This document shows positions 8,914 through 17,579 of a stretch of DNA of 64,000 bases, piece after piece. How positions within the stretch are numbered: the stretch's first letter is position 1; each line of letters begins with the position of its first letter. Source of the stretch: Chloroflexota bacterium (GTDB taxonomy: Bacteria > Chloroflexota > Anaerolineae > UBA4142 > SHND01); the NCBI GenBank assembly GCA_004295045.1, contig SHND01000029.1:1-64000 (forward strand), given 5' to 3'. The translations under genes were made by a program, and so were the position numbers. The notes beneath the pieces were generated by a model, which made no database searches, was not told the DNA's origin, and saw nothing but the letters and a program-made list of their open reading frames with translations.

Positions 8914-9828
8914 CTAATGTGGAATTCCCAGCGCGGAAATTACCATAGCTAACAGCACAAACCACTGGGCGCGTCCCAAAAAGATTTTCGAGTCAGCGCG
9001 TCCCGCTCGCACCAGCGTCTGCCACAAGATAAGCGCGCCGAAAGCAAGCGCCACAATCGTCGCATTAATCAACGCGCCGCGCGCCAAGAGAAAAATGACC
9101 AACGCCGTTTGAGCAACGTTCACTATCGCAAAACCTAAACGCGGTCGCGCCGCGACCGAGAGCAAGCCGCGATAGGTAACGGCAAAGAGCAAGGCAACGA
9201 TTGCAGAATCAAGCGGCGGAAAAATTTGGGACAAGGCGGCGTCGCCAATCAGCCACGCCATCCCAATTTCCGCAAATGCGCGCGCCCAGCGCCCCGCGCC
9301 ATGTTCACCCAATTCACTTTCGAGCGGCGCAAGGAGCAGCGCGCCCAATGTCAAAATAAATGCGGCAGCGCCCAACACCAAAGCGACAGACAACGCAATC
9401 AGTCCGGTAACCAAAATCGCGGTAAGCGATTGCCCCACTTGCGGCATCACAGCTTCGCGCCAAAATTTGGCGCGCGACGAAAGCCACTGCGAGAAACGCG
9501 CCGCCGGTGAGCCGAGACGCGCATAAGGAACGAGCATCCACGCGCGCGTCGGCGTCGCTTTCCAGCCGCGCATTGGACTCGTCCAATCGGTGTTCACCCA
9601 TGCCGCGCGCCACGCCCCCAAGATCGCGTCGGTGAGCAGCACCGCAATCGCCACACGTAATAAGGTTTCGCCCGAAATGAGCAAGCCCTGTGCGGCAATC
9701 GCGCCGCAGATGGTCGCGGCAATCGGACCCAGCCATGTCATTGGGCGCGCCGAACGCAGTTCGAGCGCCACACGACGCCCCATTGACGGACGCGACATTC
9801 GCGATTCCATACGCGGCGAGTGTAGCAT
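8914..9828 (-). CDS. Polytopic membrane protein, function unknown
   Basis: A 304-residue protein with about eight hydrophobic segments (near residues 31-52, 60-75, 133-168, 187-215, 225-250, 255-275 and 285-300). The loop after helix 2 holds a conserved-looking 'W-V-N-T-D-W-T' stretch and a W-rich region. I do not recognise the family. The start at ATG 9828 has no clear ribosome site; ATGs a few codons on (residues 7 and 11) are alternatives. It is divergent from plsX and upstream of the phosphoesterase gene. Confidence 0.55.
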   Translation of the reverse strand: MLHSPRMESRMSRPSMGRRVALELRSARPMTWLGPIAATICGAIAAQGLLISGETLLRVAIAVLLTDAILGAWRAAWVNTDWTSPMRGWKATPTRAWMLVPYARLGSPAARFSQWLSSRAKFWREAVMPQVGQSLTAILVTGLIALSVALVLGAAAFILTLGALLLAPLESELGEHGAGRWARAFAEIGMAWLIGDAALSQIFPPLDSAIVALLFAVTYRGLLSVAARPRLGFAIVNVAQTALVIFLLARGALINATIVALAFGALILWQTLVRAGRADSKIFLGRAQWFVLLAMVISALGIPH

Positions 9829-9878
9829 GAGAGGGATTTTTAAGCAATGGTAACTCGGTTTGTTTCGGATTTTCTCGC

Positions 9879-9896
9879 CGCAAATTCGAATTTGCG
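9879..9896. promoter_or_regulatory. 18-bp palindrome upstream of plsX, possible operator
   Basis: CGCAAATTCGAATTTGCG is a perfect palindrome ending eight bases before the -35 of the plsX promoter. The symmetry and position fit a regulator site in the divergent interval between plsX and the membrane-protein gene. No regulator is identified. Confidence 0.5.
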
Positions 9897-9904
9897 AGAT
9901 TGTT

Positions 9905-9933
9905 TTGCCGATTCTTGTTGTTTGAATTAGAAT
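9905..9933 (+). promoter_or_regulatory. Promoter of plsX-fabF
   Basis: TTGCCG (9905-9910), a 17-base spacer, then TAGAAT (9928-9933). Transcription would begin near 9940, only about five bases before the ATG at 9945, leaving almost no leader. Confidence 0.6.
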
Positions 9934-9944
9934 AGCTCGCTGTT

Positions 9945-10949
9945 ATGAAAATTGCAGTGGACGCGATGGGCAGCGATGCCCGCCCCGTGCCGGATGTGCA
10001 GGGCGCAGTGGAGGCGGCGCGCGAGTACAACATTGGCATACTGCTCGTCGGTCCCGAGACGCAGATTCGGCAGGAACTGAAAAAGATTGGGAGCGTGCCT
10101 GCGGGAGTTGAAATTTGCAACGCGACGCAAGAGATTGCGATGAACGAACATCCCGCGAACGCGGTGCGCGAAAAAAAAGATTCGACGATTGTTGTTGGCA
10201 TTCAGCAAGTGAAACTGGGAAATGCGGACGCGTACGTTTCGATGGGACACACGGGCGCGAATCTCGCGGCGGCAATTTTTGAATTGCAGCGCATCAAAGG
10301 AGTTCACCGTCCCGCGCTGGGCGCCTTGTTTCCAACGCCTCAAGGTCCAAGTTTATTGATTGATGTTGGAGCCAACACCGACTGCAAACCCGAATGGCTC
10401 GATCAATTTGGGGTCATGGGCGAATCGTACGTGCGCGGAGTTTTGAGAATTGAGCAGCCGCGCGTTGCGTTGCTGTCAAACGGCGAAGAGGAAATCAAAG
10501 GCAATCAGGCGGTGCAGGAAGCGCACGCGTTATTGAAACAGCGCGCGGCGAAAACGGGGATGAATTTTATCGGCAACGTGGAAGGCAAGGATGTTGCGGC
10601 GCATCTCGCCGACGTCATCGTCGCGGACGGCTTTGTCGGAAACATTGCGTTGAAAACCGCCGAAGGCATTGCGAAAATGCTGAATGAGCTGATCCGTTCC
10701 GAAATCAAAGCGAATCCCATTTCCACCGTCGGAGGCGCGCTTGCGATGCCCGCCTTTAACAAAGTGAAAAAGATTTTGGATTATACAGAATATGGCGGTG
10801 CGCCTTTGCTGGGCGTCAACGGCGTCGTGATTGTCGGGCATGGACGCTCGAACGCCGTCGCCGTGAAAAATGCAGTGCGCGCCGCAAAACGCGCTGTTGA
10901 AGCAAACATCCTCGCAGCAATACGCAGTGGAGTGACTGCGCTTGATTAG
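9945..10949 (+). CDS. plsX: Phosphate acyltransferase PlsX
   Basis: A 334-residue protein spanning the full PlsX family. It opens 'MKIAVDAMGSD' and contains 'SMGHTGA', 'GALFPT', 'LIDVGANTDCKPEWL', 'LLSNGEEEIKGN' and 'VVADGFVGNIALKTAEG', all family signatures. PlsX makes acyl-phosphate from acyl-ACP and phosphate, the first committed step toward phosphatidic acid with PlsY. It is a cytosolic, peripheral enzyme. The next gene, fabF, follows closely, so fatty acid and phospholipid synthesis are coupled here, as in many bacteria. The start is the first ATG, just after a sigma-70-like promoter. Confidence 0.96.
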   Translation: MKIAVDAMGSDARPVPDVQGAVEAAREYNIGILLVGPETQIRQELKKIGSVPAGVEICNATQEIAMNEHPANAVREKKDSTIVVGIQQVKLGNADAYVSMGHTGANLAAAIFELQRIKGVHRPALGALFPTPQGPSLLIDVGANTDCKPEWLDQFGVMGESYVRGVLRIEQPRVALLSNGEEEIKGNQAVQEAHALLKQRAAKTGMNFIGNVEGKDVAAHLADVIVADGFVGNIALKTAEGIAKMLNELIRSEIKANPISTVGGALAMPAFNKVKKILDYTEYGGAPLLGVNGVVIVGHGRSNAVAVKNAVRAAKRAVEANILAAIRSGVTALD

Positions 10950-10980
10950 AACACTTCCTTCCCCCCTTCGAGAACCTGTG

Positions 10981-12300
10981 ATGCTTGATCAATTGTTTGA
11001 CGAGCGGTATCTGCCAGAGCCGCTCGTGCAAATGGCGCGCGTTTCGCGCCCGCGTCGTCCGCGCGTCGTCATCACCGGAATGAGCGTGCTCTCGCCCAAC
11101 GGAAATACAATTCAAGAGTTTTGGCAGAATACGCTGGAGGGGAAAAGCGGCATTGCGCCCATTACTCATTTCGATGCCTCCGCGTATCCTTCGCGCGTGG
11201 CTGGACAAATAAAGAATTTTGAGCCGCGCGATTTCATGGATTTCAAAGAAGCGCGGCGGATGGCGCGCTGCTCACAATTCGCCATCGCATGCGCGAAAAT
11301 GGCAGCCCAAGATGCCCAGCTGACGCTGCCGGTTGAAAAGCGTGACCGCGTAGGCGTTCTGATTGGCACCGCCGTCGGCGGAATTGACGCGACCGAAGAA
11401 GGACTCCGCGTCATGGTCGAAAAGGGATGGAATCGCGTTTCCCCTTTTGCAATTGGCGCCGCCATGCCCAACGCGCCCGCCTTTCATGTTAGTATGACAA
11501 CGGGGGCGCGCGGCTATTTGGGAACGATCACCGCCGCGTGCGCATCCGGCACGCAAACGATTGGTGAAGGCGCGGAATTGATTCGGCGCGGTTGGGCTGA
11601 CGTGATGTTTGTCGGCGGCACCGAAGCGGGCATTTTTCCTGTCGGCATCGTTGCCTTTTCCCAAATGCGCGCCATCAGCACCCATTACAACGACGCGCCC
11701 GAAACCGCGTCCCGCCCATTTGATGCAACGCGCGACGGCTTTGTCATGGGCGAGGGCTGTTCCATTCTCGTTCTGGAATCGCTCGAACACGCGATTGCGC
11801 GCGGCGCGCCGATTCATGCCGAAGTGCTTGGCAGTTCAGTCGCCTCCGATGCATTTGATGTTGTTGCGCCCGACCCGAGCGGCGATGGTGAGGTGCGCGT
11901 AATGAAACTCGCGCTTGCCGATGCAGGCGTCGGCGTTGACGAAATTGATTACATCAGCGCACATGCAACATCCACCGTCGTCGGCGACAACATTGAAGCC
12001 AAAGCGATCAAGAAAACATTTGGCGAACGCGCCTTTCAGATTCCAATCAGCGCGCACAAAGCGATGATCGGGCACACGCTTGGCGCAGGCGGCGCGATCG
12101 AAGCTGTAGCGTCCGCACTTTCGTTGCGCGACCAAATGATTCATCCCACCATCAATCTCAATGAGGTTGATGCGGAATGCGCGGGGCTCGACCTCGTGCC
12201 TCACACTGCGCGGTCCGCGCACGTCGAAACGATTCTCTCGAATTCATTCGGACTCGGCGGGCAGAACGCGTGTCTCGTATTACGGAAATTTGACACCTAA
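10981..12300 (+). CDS. fabF: Beta-ketoacyl-ACP synthase II (FabF)
   Basis: A 439-residue condensing enzyme. The catalytic triad is intact: Cys187 in 'AACASGTQ', His328 in 'SAHATST' and His365 in 'MIGHTLGAGGA'. The N-terminal 'VVITGMSVLSPNG' is also typical. It elongates acyl-ACP with malonyl-ACP. The family is usually near 412 residues, so the first 20-25 residues are an extension or the true start is later. Candidates are ATG 11032 (422 aa) and a TTG at 10942 overlapping plsX. I used ATG 10981. It is the second gene of the plsX operon. No acpP or fabG is adjacent. Confidence 0.93.
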   Translation: MLDQLFDERYLPEPLVQMARVSRPRRPRVVITGMSVLSPNGNTIQEFWQNTLEGKSGIAPITHFDASAYPSRVAGQIKNFEPRDFMDFKEARRMARCSQFAIACAKMAAQDAQLTLPVEKRDRVGVLIGTAVGGIDATEEGLRVMVEKGWNRVSPFAIGAAMPNAPAFHVSMTTGARGYLGTITAACASGTQTIGEGAELIRRGWADVMFVGGTEAGIFPVGIVAFSQMRAISTHYNDAPETASRPFDATRDGFVMGEGCSILVLESLEHAIARGAPIHAEVLGSSVASDAFDVVAPDPSGDGEVRVMKLALADAGVGVDEIDYISAHATSTVVGDNIEAKAIKKTFGERAFQIPISAHKAMIGHTLGAGGAIEAVASALSLRDQMIHPTINLNEVDAECAGLDLVPHTARSAHVETILSNSFGLGGQNACLVLRKFDT

Positions 12301-12342
12301 CCCCAAGTTGCAGGTCACATGTTACAAAGCGTTCTTTTGAAA

Positions 12343-12363
12343 CCTGCAACCTGCAACCCGCAA
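12343..12363. repeat. Heptamer relic (CCTGCAA) between fabF and next gene
   Basis: Units CCTGCAA, CCTGCAA and CCCGCAA follow one another at period 7. An inverted partner, GTTGCAGGT at 12307-12315, could pair with ACCTGCAAC at 12342-12350. The whole interval 12301-12371 looks like degenerate repeat DNA. Confidence 0.65.
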
Positions 12364-12371
12364 CTTGTTAT

Positions 12372-13157
12372 ATGGCACAAATTGTCACAAACACTCCGCT
12401 CGTCGAACGAAACGCGCGCTATGGGCGCTGGATCACTACCGCATCGCTGCTGATCATTCTCGCGCCGCTTGCGTTCACACTGCCGTCATTATTTTCAGGC
12501 AAAAATGAACTGCCGGGCAACGAAATTTATTTTTTGTATGCCGCGTTGATTCTCGGTTTGATTTTGTCAAACGTCGGCGGCTATTTTTTGAATCGGTGGG
12601 GCTTTAAATATTACCAAGCAGTGGGGAATGCGCTCAAGGGCACCGACAAAAAATATCGCCTTTACAATTATTCATTGCCCATCAATCATGTCTTGCTCAC
12701 GCCGTACGATGTGACAGTATTGGTGCTAAAGAATCTCGACGGTCAGATTCACGCCAGCCCAAAGGGTTGGCAGATGAACATCAGCATCTTGCGCTTTTTG
12801 CGTTACTTTAGCAGCGAACAGCTGGGCGATCCGACCAAAGAGATGGAAACGCAAAAGGAAAAATTGCGCGCGTTCATCTCCGAGAGCCTGGGCGAAGCGT
12901 TTCAACCGCCGCTGGACGGCTTGATCGTATTCACGAATCCGCGCGCGCAGGTTGAAATTACGAATGTTGAACTGCCGGTGGTGATTTTGAATTCCAGCGA
13001 GGATGCGCTCAAGAACGCGCTGAAAAAACCAAAAAACACACCGCAGATGAAAAAAGAGATGTATGACGCACTCTATGAATTGTTCGAGGAAGAAGCCGAA
13101 GCGCGCCGCGTAGAGGCATCGCGCGGCTTGGTGATTGCGGGACGCAAGATTTTGTGA
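12372..13157 (+). CDS. Membrane protein with NERD-like domain
   Basis: A 261-residue protein with two membrane helices (about residues 21-40 and 53-73), then a soluble region of about 180 residues. The stretch after helix 2 ('NHVLLTPYDVTVLVLKNLDG', 'LRFLRYFSSEQLG') resembles the core of nuclease-related NERD domains, which have a hydrophobic strand followed by a Lys-Asn pair and Gly. I cannot see a full set of nuclease residues, so activity is unproven. The C-terminus is a charged helix. It follows fabF by 71 bases of repeat-like DNA and may be a separate unit. Confidence 0.5.
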   Translation: MAQIVTNTPLVERNARYGRWITTASLLIILAPLAFTLPSLFSGKNELPGNEIYFLYAALILGLILSNVGGYFLNRWGFKYYQAVGNALKGTDKKYRLYNYSLPINHVLLTPYDVTVLVLKNLDGQIHASPKGWQMNISILRFLRYFSSEQLGDPTKEMETQKEKLRAFISESLGEAFQPPLDGLIVFTNPRAQVEITNVELPVVILNSSEDALKNALKKPKNTPQMKKEMYDALYELFEEEAEARRVEASRGLVIAGRKIL

Positions 13158-13403
13158 TTCACCATGTCGTTCTGATCTTTGCAAAGAATCAAAGTTCGTG
13201 TGAGAGATTCTTTACTGTGTTTTGAGGGACGCGGGCTAATTCGGAGCGTTCGTGTTAATATACTGCTCGCTGGCGCAAAAGGCATCTACATTCGCGTTAG
13301 TGATGATCAACGCCGCGCTGTCGAGACCGATGCATCGCCCGATTAGCGCGTAGACGGATGAATAAAACTCGGACAAACCACACATTGTCCTTTGCTATTG
13401 AAT

Positions 13404-15617
13404 ATGTCATTTTCACTTTCTGATTACAAACGTCCGCCGCATGACAATGGACGCGGCATCGCAGGTTTTCCCGCCGCAGGTTGGAAAGGCGGCGAACGCG
13501 GCTTGGATTCTTGGATCGCGGAATTACAGCAGCTCGGCATCAAATGGCTGCGCGTGCTGGATGACAACGGCGATTCATTCCCCTTTTGTGAAAAATTATT
13601 GCGGGCGGAGATTTTTCCGATTGTGCGAATTCTACGCCGCGACCTTCCGCCAAACGATTCGCCCGAACCGAACCCCGGTCATATTTCTGCGCGCGAAGAA
13701 GCGACTATCAAGAAATTAATTGATCTCGGCGTCTTGTATTTCGAGACCAACAACGAACCGGACAATCCCGTCGAATGGAAACAACACGCCATTCCACGCG
13801 CAGCGGACGGCGCGCCGAGTTTGGAAGAAGCTGCCAAACTCATCGCGTTGAATTGGTTGTTCGACGCGCGTTTCATCATTGAAGCGGGCGGCTATCCCGC
13901 GTTGCCGGCGGTGAGTAGCGGCAGCGAAATGGATTTGCTTGGCGCGCTCGCGTCATTGGGGCGCCAGGATATTTTGCTCGACGGCTGTTGGATCGCCGTA
14001 CACAATTTTGGACAAAATCGTCCGTTGAATTTTCCGAACGACCGCGTCAACCAAAATGGCGCGCCGCTCTCGCCACAAGAGTATGATTTCGGTCCGCTGA
14101 CCGAGTGGGTTTGGTGGGACCCCACGCTCGGGCGCGCAAACACTTTGGATGAAATCAACGCGCTGCGCGCGGCGCGCAAAAACGCGGGGCAAGTGATCGC
14201 GCAAGACCACGCGGCGTTTCGCGCCTACGAATATGTGGACGCGCTCGCGAAAAAATATCTCGGACGCTCCGTTCCGATCATCGCAACCGAAGGCGGCTAT
14301 CAAGTGGGACGCCGCACCGATTTACGTTATCCGCGTATTACGCCCGCGCTGCAAGCCGACCTCACGGTGACGTTGTACGAATTCATGCAGCGTGACGCGC
14401 CGGATTATTATTTTGCATCGTGTCCGTGGCTGCTGGTTGGAAATTCCAAGACGTTGGCGAGCGCGTGGTTCAGCGATTTTTGGGACAGGACAATTCGCGG
14501 CGGAAACGCAGCCAATGACCCATTCTCTGAAATTCCACCGATTGCTGTCTCCGAATATCGCATTGGCGAACAACTCCCGGTTGTGGCAGCTGTCAAAGCA
14601 ATGCCAAACATGTCGCGCGCGGGCGCGCACGTGATGATGCCACCGCCTGCGCCAATGGCGACAGCGCCTGCGACAAGCATGATGCCACCGCCGCCGCCGC
14701 CGCCAAGCGAGGAGAGTGTTTATCTCGTACAGCATGGTGAATCGCTTGGTTCGATTGCGAAAAAATTTGGAGTTTCAGTGATTGCCTTGGCAACTCTGAA
14801 CGCGTTGGATGAAAATACGCGTGTCATTGCCGGACAGCGGCTGGTGATTCCGCCGCCTTCCGAGGTGCCGCCACCCGCGATGCCCGAAGAGCTGGAGCCC
14901 GCGCCCGAACTGGATGCTGAGCCGCTTCCACCACCTGCCCAATCACAGATTCCCGAATGGTTTGCCGAGCCCGCGCCTCTCGCGCCTCCAAGCCCCACCG
15001 GGCAAGCGCATACCCTACCTGATACACACATTGATGTACCGCCGCCGCCGATCTACGTTCCGCCGCCGCAGCAATCGGTGCCTTCATACAATCCACAGCC
15101 GCAGTCCATTGTGCAAAAGAGCGCGCCGCCACCAGTGCCACAACCCGCGCAAGCCGCAGCGGTTGCCGCAGCGCGGCCTGCCCCGCCGCGCCCGCCGCGC
15201 ACCCCTAGCACCGCGTCACCTCTTGACCCACGTCTTGCCGCGTTGAACGTCCGCGTCGAATACACTGGCGTAAAACCCGGTGAAGCGTACTGGAAATTAG
15301 TCCGCGCGGAATATCAAGACCCAACGCAATCGCACGGCAATCACCACATGCTTTACACGTTGCTCGACGACAAAGGTCGCCCTGTATTAGTGCAGCGTGT
15401 TTTTCAAGGACTCGCGGAGATTCAAGCCGATTCGTTCACTGACGCGTTCGGACGCGCGAAAATTCCAATGTGGGAAAATTACAATCCCGAAAACGGCGAG
15501 ATCGGTCCCTATTCCGCGTGGGTTGCGGGATTGCCAAGCGACAAAGTCGTTGGACTCGGAATGCCAAACGGAATGTCGGTGAATTTCGCACTCACCTGGC
15601 AGAAAACGATAAAGTGA
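13404..15617 (+). CDS. Glycosidase-like barrel protein with LysM and Pro-rich linker
   Basis: A 737-residue modular protein. Residues 1-400 resemble a glycoside-hydrolase-type TIM barrel ('LGIKWLRVLDDNGD', 'VLYFETNNEPDNP' with the typical N-E pair, and 'PIIATEGGYQVG' as a candidate nucleophile strand). Residues about 440-483 are a LysM domain ('YLVQHGESLGSIAKKFGVS...RLVIP'). A long Pro/Ala-rich linker follows (490-620). The last 115 residues ('YWKLVRAEYQD...LPSDKVVGLGMPNG...FALTWQKT') match the C-terminal domain of the gene at 17580. No signal peptide is seen at the ATG 13404 chosen; a TTG four codons earlier is possible. A role in envelope polysaccharide binding or hydrolysis is an inference. 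The interval 13158-13403 shows no supported gene. Confidence 0.6.
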   Translation: MSFSLSDYKRPPHDNGRGIAGFPAAGWKGGERGLDSWIAELQQLGIKWLRVLDDNGDSFPFCEKLLRAEIFPIVRILRRDLPPNDSPEPNPGHISAREEATIKKLIDLGVLYFETNNEPDNPVEWKQHAIPRAADGAPSLEEAAKLIALNWLFDARFIIEAGGYPALPAVSSGSEMDLLGALASLGRQDILLDGCWIAVHNFGQNRPLNFPNDRVNQNGAPLSPQEYDFGPLTEWVWWDPTLGRANTLDEINALRAARKNAGQVIAQDHAAFRAYEYVDALAKKYLGRSVPIIATEGGYQVGRRTDLRYPRITPALQADLTVTLYEFMQRDAPDYYFASCPWLLVGNSKTLASAWFSDFWDRTIRGGNAANDPFSEIPPIAVSEYRIGEQLPVVAAVKAMPNMSRAGAHVMMPPPAPMATAPATSMMPPPPPPPSEESVYLVQHGESLGSIAKKFGVSVIALATLNALDENTRVIAGQRLVIPPPSEVPPPAMPEELEPAPELDAEPLPPPAQSQIPEWFAEPAPLAPPSPTGQAHTLPDTHIDVPPPPIYVPPPQQSVPSYNPQPQSIVQKSAPPPVPQPAQAAAVAAARPAPPRPPRTPSTASPLDPRLAALNVRVEYTGVKPGEAYWKLVRAEYQDPTQSHGNHHMLYTLLDDKGRPVLVQRVFQGLAEIQADSFTDAFGRAKIPMWENYNPENGEIGPYSAWVAGLPSDKVVGLGMPNGMSVNFALTWQKTIK

Positions 15618-15633
15618 AAAATAGTCGGCGCCC

Positions 15634-15690
15634 CAGTCATCAGTAATCAGTGACGCACTGAAAACTGACCACTCGTTACTGCTGACTGCT
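15634..15690. repeat. Degenerate heptamer repeat (CAGTCAT/CAGTAAT)
   Basis: Units CAGTCAT, CAGTAAT, CAGTGAC, GCACTGA, AAACTGA and onward to TGACTGC keep a seven-base register with decay. This fills most of the gap before the next gene. Confidence 0.65.
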
Positions 15691-15698
15691 CATTTCTC

Positions 15699-17462
15699 TT
15701 GAAGTTCCTCTCTCGTTTCGCGCCCGTTTTTGTTTTCCTTTTAACGTTCGCGTTTTATCAAACAACTCTCGCCCCCGGCATGTTGCGCGGCGACAGCGGT
15801 GAATTTCAATGGGCAATGGCGTCGCTGAACGTAGCGCACGCGACAGGATATCCCCTCTTTACCCTGCTCGGTTACGGCTGGCAGCTCGTTCCCCTTTCAA
15901 CAAACATCGCGTGGCAATTAAATTTGCTCGCGCCATTTTTCGCGGCGCTTGCGGTGGCGGCGATTTTTGAATTCATCCGCTCCGTCACCACGCGCGGTGA
16001 TGCCGCATTAATCGGCGCGCTCTTTTTTGCGCTTGCACCCGTAATGTGGTTCAACGCGAGCATCTTGGAAGTTTACGCCCTGCACGCGTTTTTGCTCGCA
16101 CTCTTTTTGTATTTGCTTTGGCGTTGGTCGCGCGCGCCAAAACAAAACGCGCCCCTCTATCTCGCATTTTTTGTTCTTGGTCTCGCGTTGGCGCATCATC
16201 GGCTGATTTTGCTGGCGCTGCCCGCGACTTTATATTTTTTACTTGCCACAGACAGAAAATTCTTTTTCAATCTGCCGCGTCTCGTCATTTGCGCGCTGCT
16301 GGTCGTCCCCGGATTGCTCTTGTATTTGTATGTTCCACTTCGGCTGCTGCCCGAAGGTTTCTCCGTTGACTTTGCGTTTTACGACATCATTCTCGGACGC
16401 GAATACGCGACTTCGCTGCTGCGCGAGTTCAATCCACTTTTGGTTCTCGTCCAAATTCCATTACAGAATTTTCATCTCGGACTCGCGCTCGCGCTGCTCG
16501 GCGCAATCACTTTGTTTCGGCGCGCGAAACATTTGAATGTCGCGCTGTGGCTCGTCTATCTCGTGGATGTGATATTTGCGCTGATCTACAGTGTCCCCGA
16601 CATCGAGGTCTTTTTGACATCGAGTTTTGTCGTCACGGCAATTTGGATTGGCGCGGGCGCGGCATTTTTGCTCGAGTGGGTCGGAACGTTTGTCGGCGCG
16701 TCCTATGCGCGCCGCGCGCAAATTCCATTCGCGATTGTCTTGATGCTGATTCCACTCTTCGGGCTCGTCCATTTCCGCGAAATCCAAACGGCTGTCGCAA
16801 ACGAAGCCGCGCCTGAAGCCCGCGCGCGCGCCATCGCCGCCGCGCCATTGCCGCAGGGCGCGCTGCTCGAACTCGATTGGGAGACTGCCACCACGCTGCG
16901 TTTTTTGCAAAGCGCTGAAAAGCTGCGTCCCGACCTGGAGGCGCGGCTGATTGAAATGAACAAACGCGAGGAATTTTGGCGCGCGCTGTACAACGTGAAC
17001 GCGGGGCGCGCCGTGTTTGTCGAACAAGGCGTCAAGTGGACGCGCGCGCCGGCGGGATTTATCGCGGAACCGCGCGAGAATGAACTCGCGCAAATTGTGC
17101 GCGTGCCGATTGAAATGAAACGCGTACGCGCAGCGGTGAATGAACGCGTCGAATTGCTCGGTTATCAATCCACGCCCGACGCGTTGATTCTCTATTGGCG
17201 CGTCAAGCAACCTCTCGGCAAAGATGTTGCGACTTTTGTGCATTATCTCGACGCGAATGGGGAAAAAATCGCGCAGGATGATCGCGCCGCGTGCTGCGAA
17301 GCGGTGTACGGGTATCGCACCGGCGAATGGGAAGCGGGACAAACTTACGCGGATGTATTCAAGCCCGCGCCCGAAAATGCAAAATCATTTTTGGTGGGCA
17401 TGTACGAAAACGTGAATGGTGAAATCGAGCCGTATGGCGAGGAAATTACGATTGCGCGATAG
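15699..17462 (+). CDS. DUF2723 / GT-C type membrane glycosyltransferase-like protein
   Basis: A 587-residue protein with 10 or more membrane helices in its first 360 residues and a soluble C-terminal domain (about 390-587). The N-terminal loop 'APGMLRGDSGEFQWAMASLNVAHATGYPLFTLLG' is the signature of DUF2723 proteins (GT117/O-mannosyltransferase-like), with the acidic pair D-S-G-E expected for lipid-linked sugar transfer. The start is a TTG at 15699 giving 'MKFLSRFAPVFVF'; no ATG fits the family start. A related topology is seen in the YfhO-like gene at 1023, suggesting two envelope glycosyltransferases in this window. Acceptor unknown. Confidence 0.78.
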   Translation: MKFLSRFAPVFVFLLTFAFYQTTLAPGMLRGDSGEFQWAMASLNVAHATGYPLFTLLGYGWQLVPLSTNIAWQLNLLAPFFAALAVAAIFEFIRSVTTRGDAALIGALFFALAPVMWFNASILEVYALHAFLLALFLYLLWRWSRAPKQNAPLYLAFFVLGLALAHHRLILLALPATLYFLLATDRKFFFNLPRLVICALLVVPGLLLYLYVPLRLLPEGFSVDFAFYDIILGREYATSLLREFNPLLVLVQIPLQNFHLGLALALLGAITLFRRAKHLNVALWLVYLVDVIFALIYSVPDIEVFLTSSFVVTAIWIGAGAAFLLEWVGTFVGASYARRAQIPFAIVLMLIPLFGLVHFREIQTAVANEAAPEARARAIAAAPLPQGALLELDWETATTLRFLQSAEKLRPDLEARLIEMNKREEFWRALYNVNAGRAVFVEQGVKWTRAPAGFIAEPRENELAQIVRVPIEMKRVRAAVNERVELLGYQSTPDALILYWRVKQPLGKDVATFVHYLDANGEKIAQDDRAACCEAVYGYRTGEWEAGQTYADVFKPAPENAKSFLVGMYENVNGEIEPYGEEITIAR

Positions 17463-17465
17463 ATT

Positions 17466-17493
17466 TTGTGCGAATTTGATTCGATGCTAGAAT
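17466..17493 (+). promoter_or_regulatory. Candidate promoter for the gene at 17580
   Basis: TTGTGC, 16-base spacer, TAGAAT at 17488-17493 with an extended -10 TGC. The -35 is weak. Confidence 0.4.
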
Positions 17494-17579
17494 CTTGGAG
17501 TTCCGTCCGCACTATGATTTTCTCCCTTTCGGTTCATCCTTCGCGCTCTACTGCTCGAAATTTTCCTTGAGGTTTCTAA

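Noticed and set aside
13158..13403. Possible coding remnant between the NERD-like and LysM genes
   Set aside because: About 60 sense codons can be read to a TAG near 13347, but there is no good start, ribosome site or recognisable motif.
16461..17342. 293-codon open frame opposite the DUF2723 gene
   Set aside because: Arg/Phe/His-rich shadow without a known motif; the plus-strand protein has a family signature.
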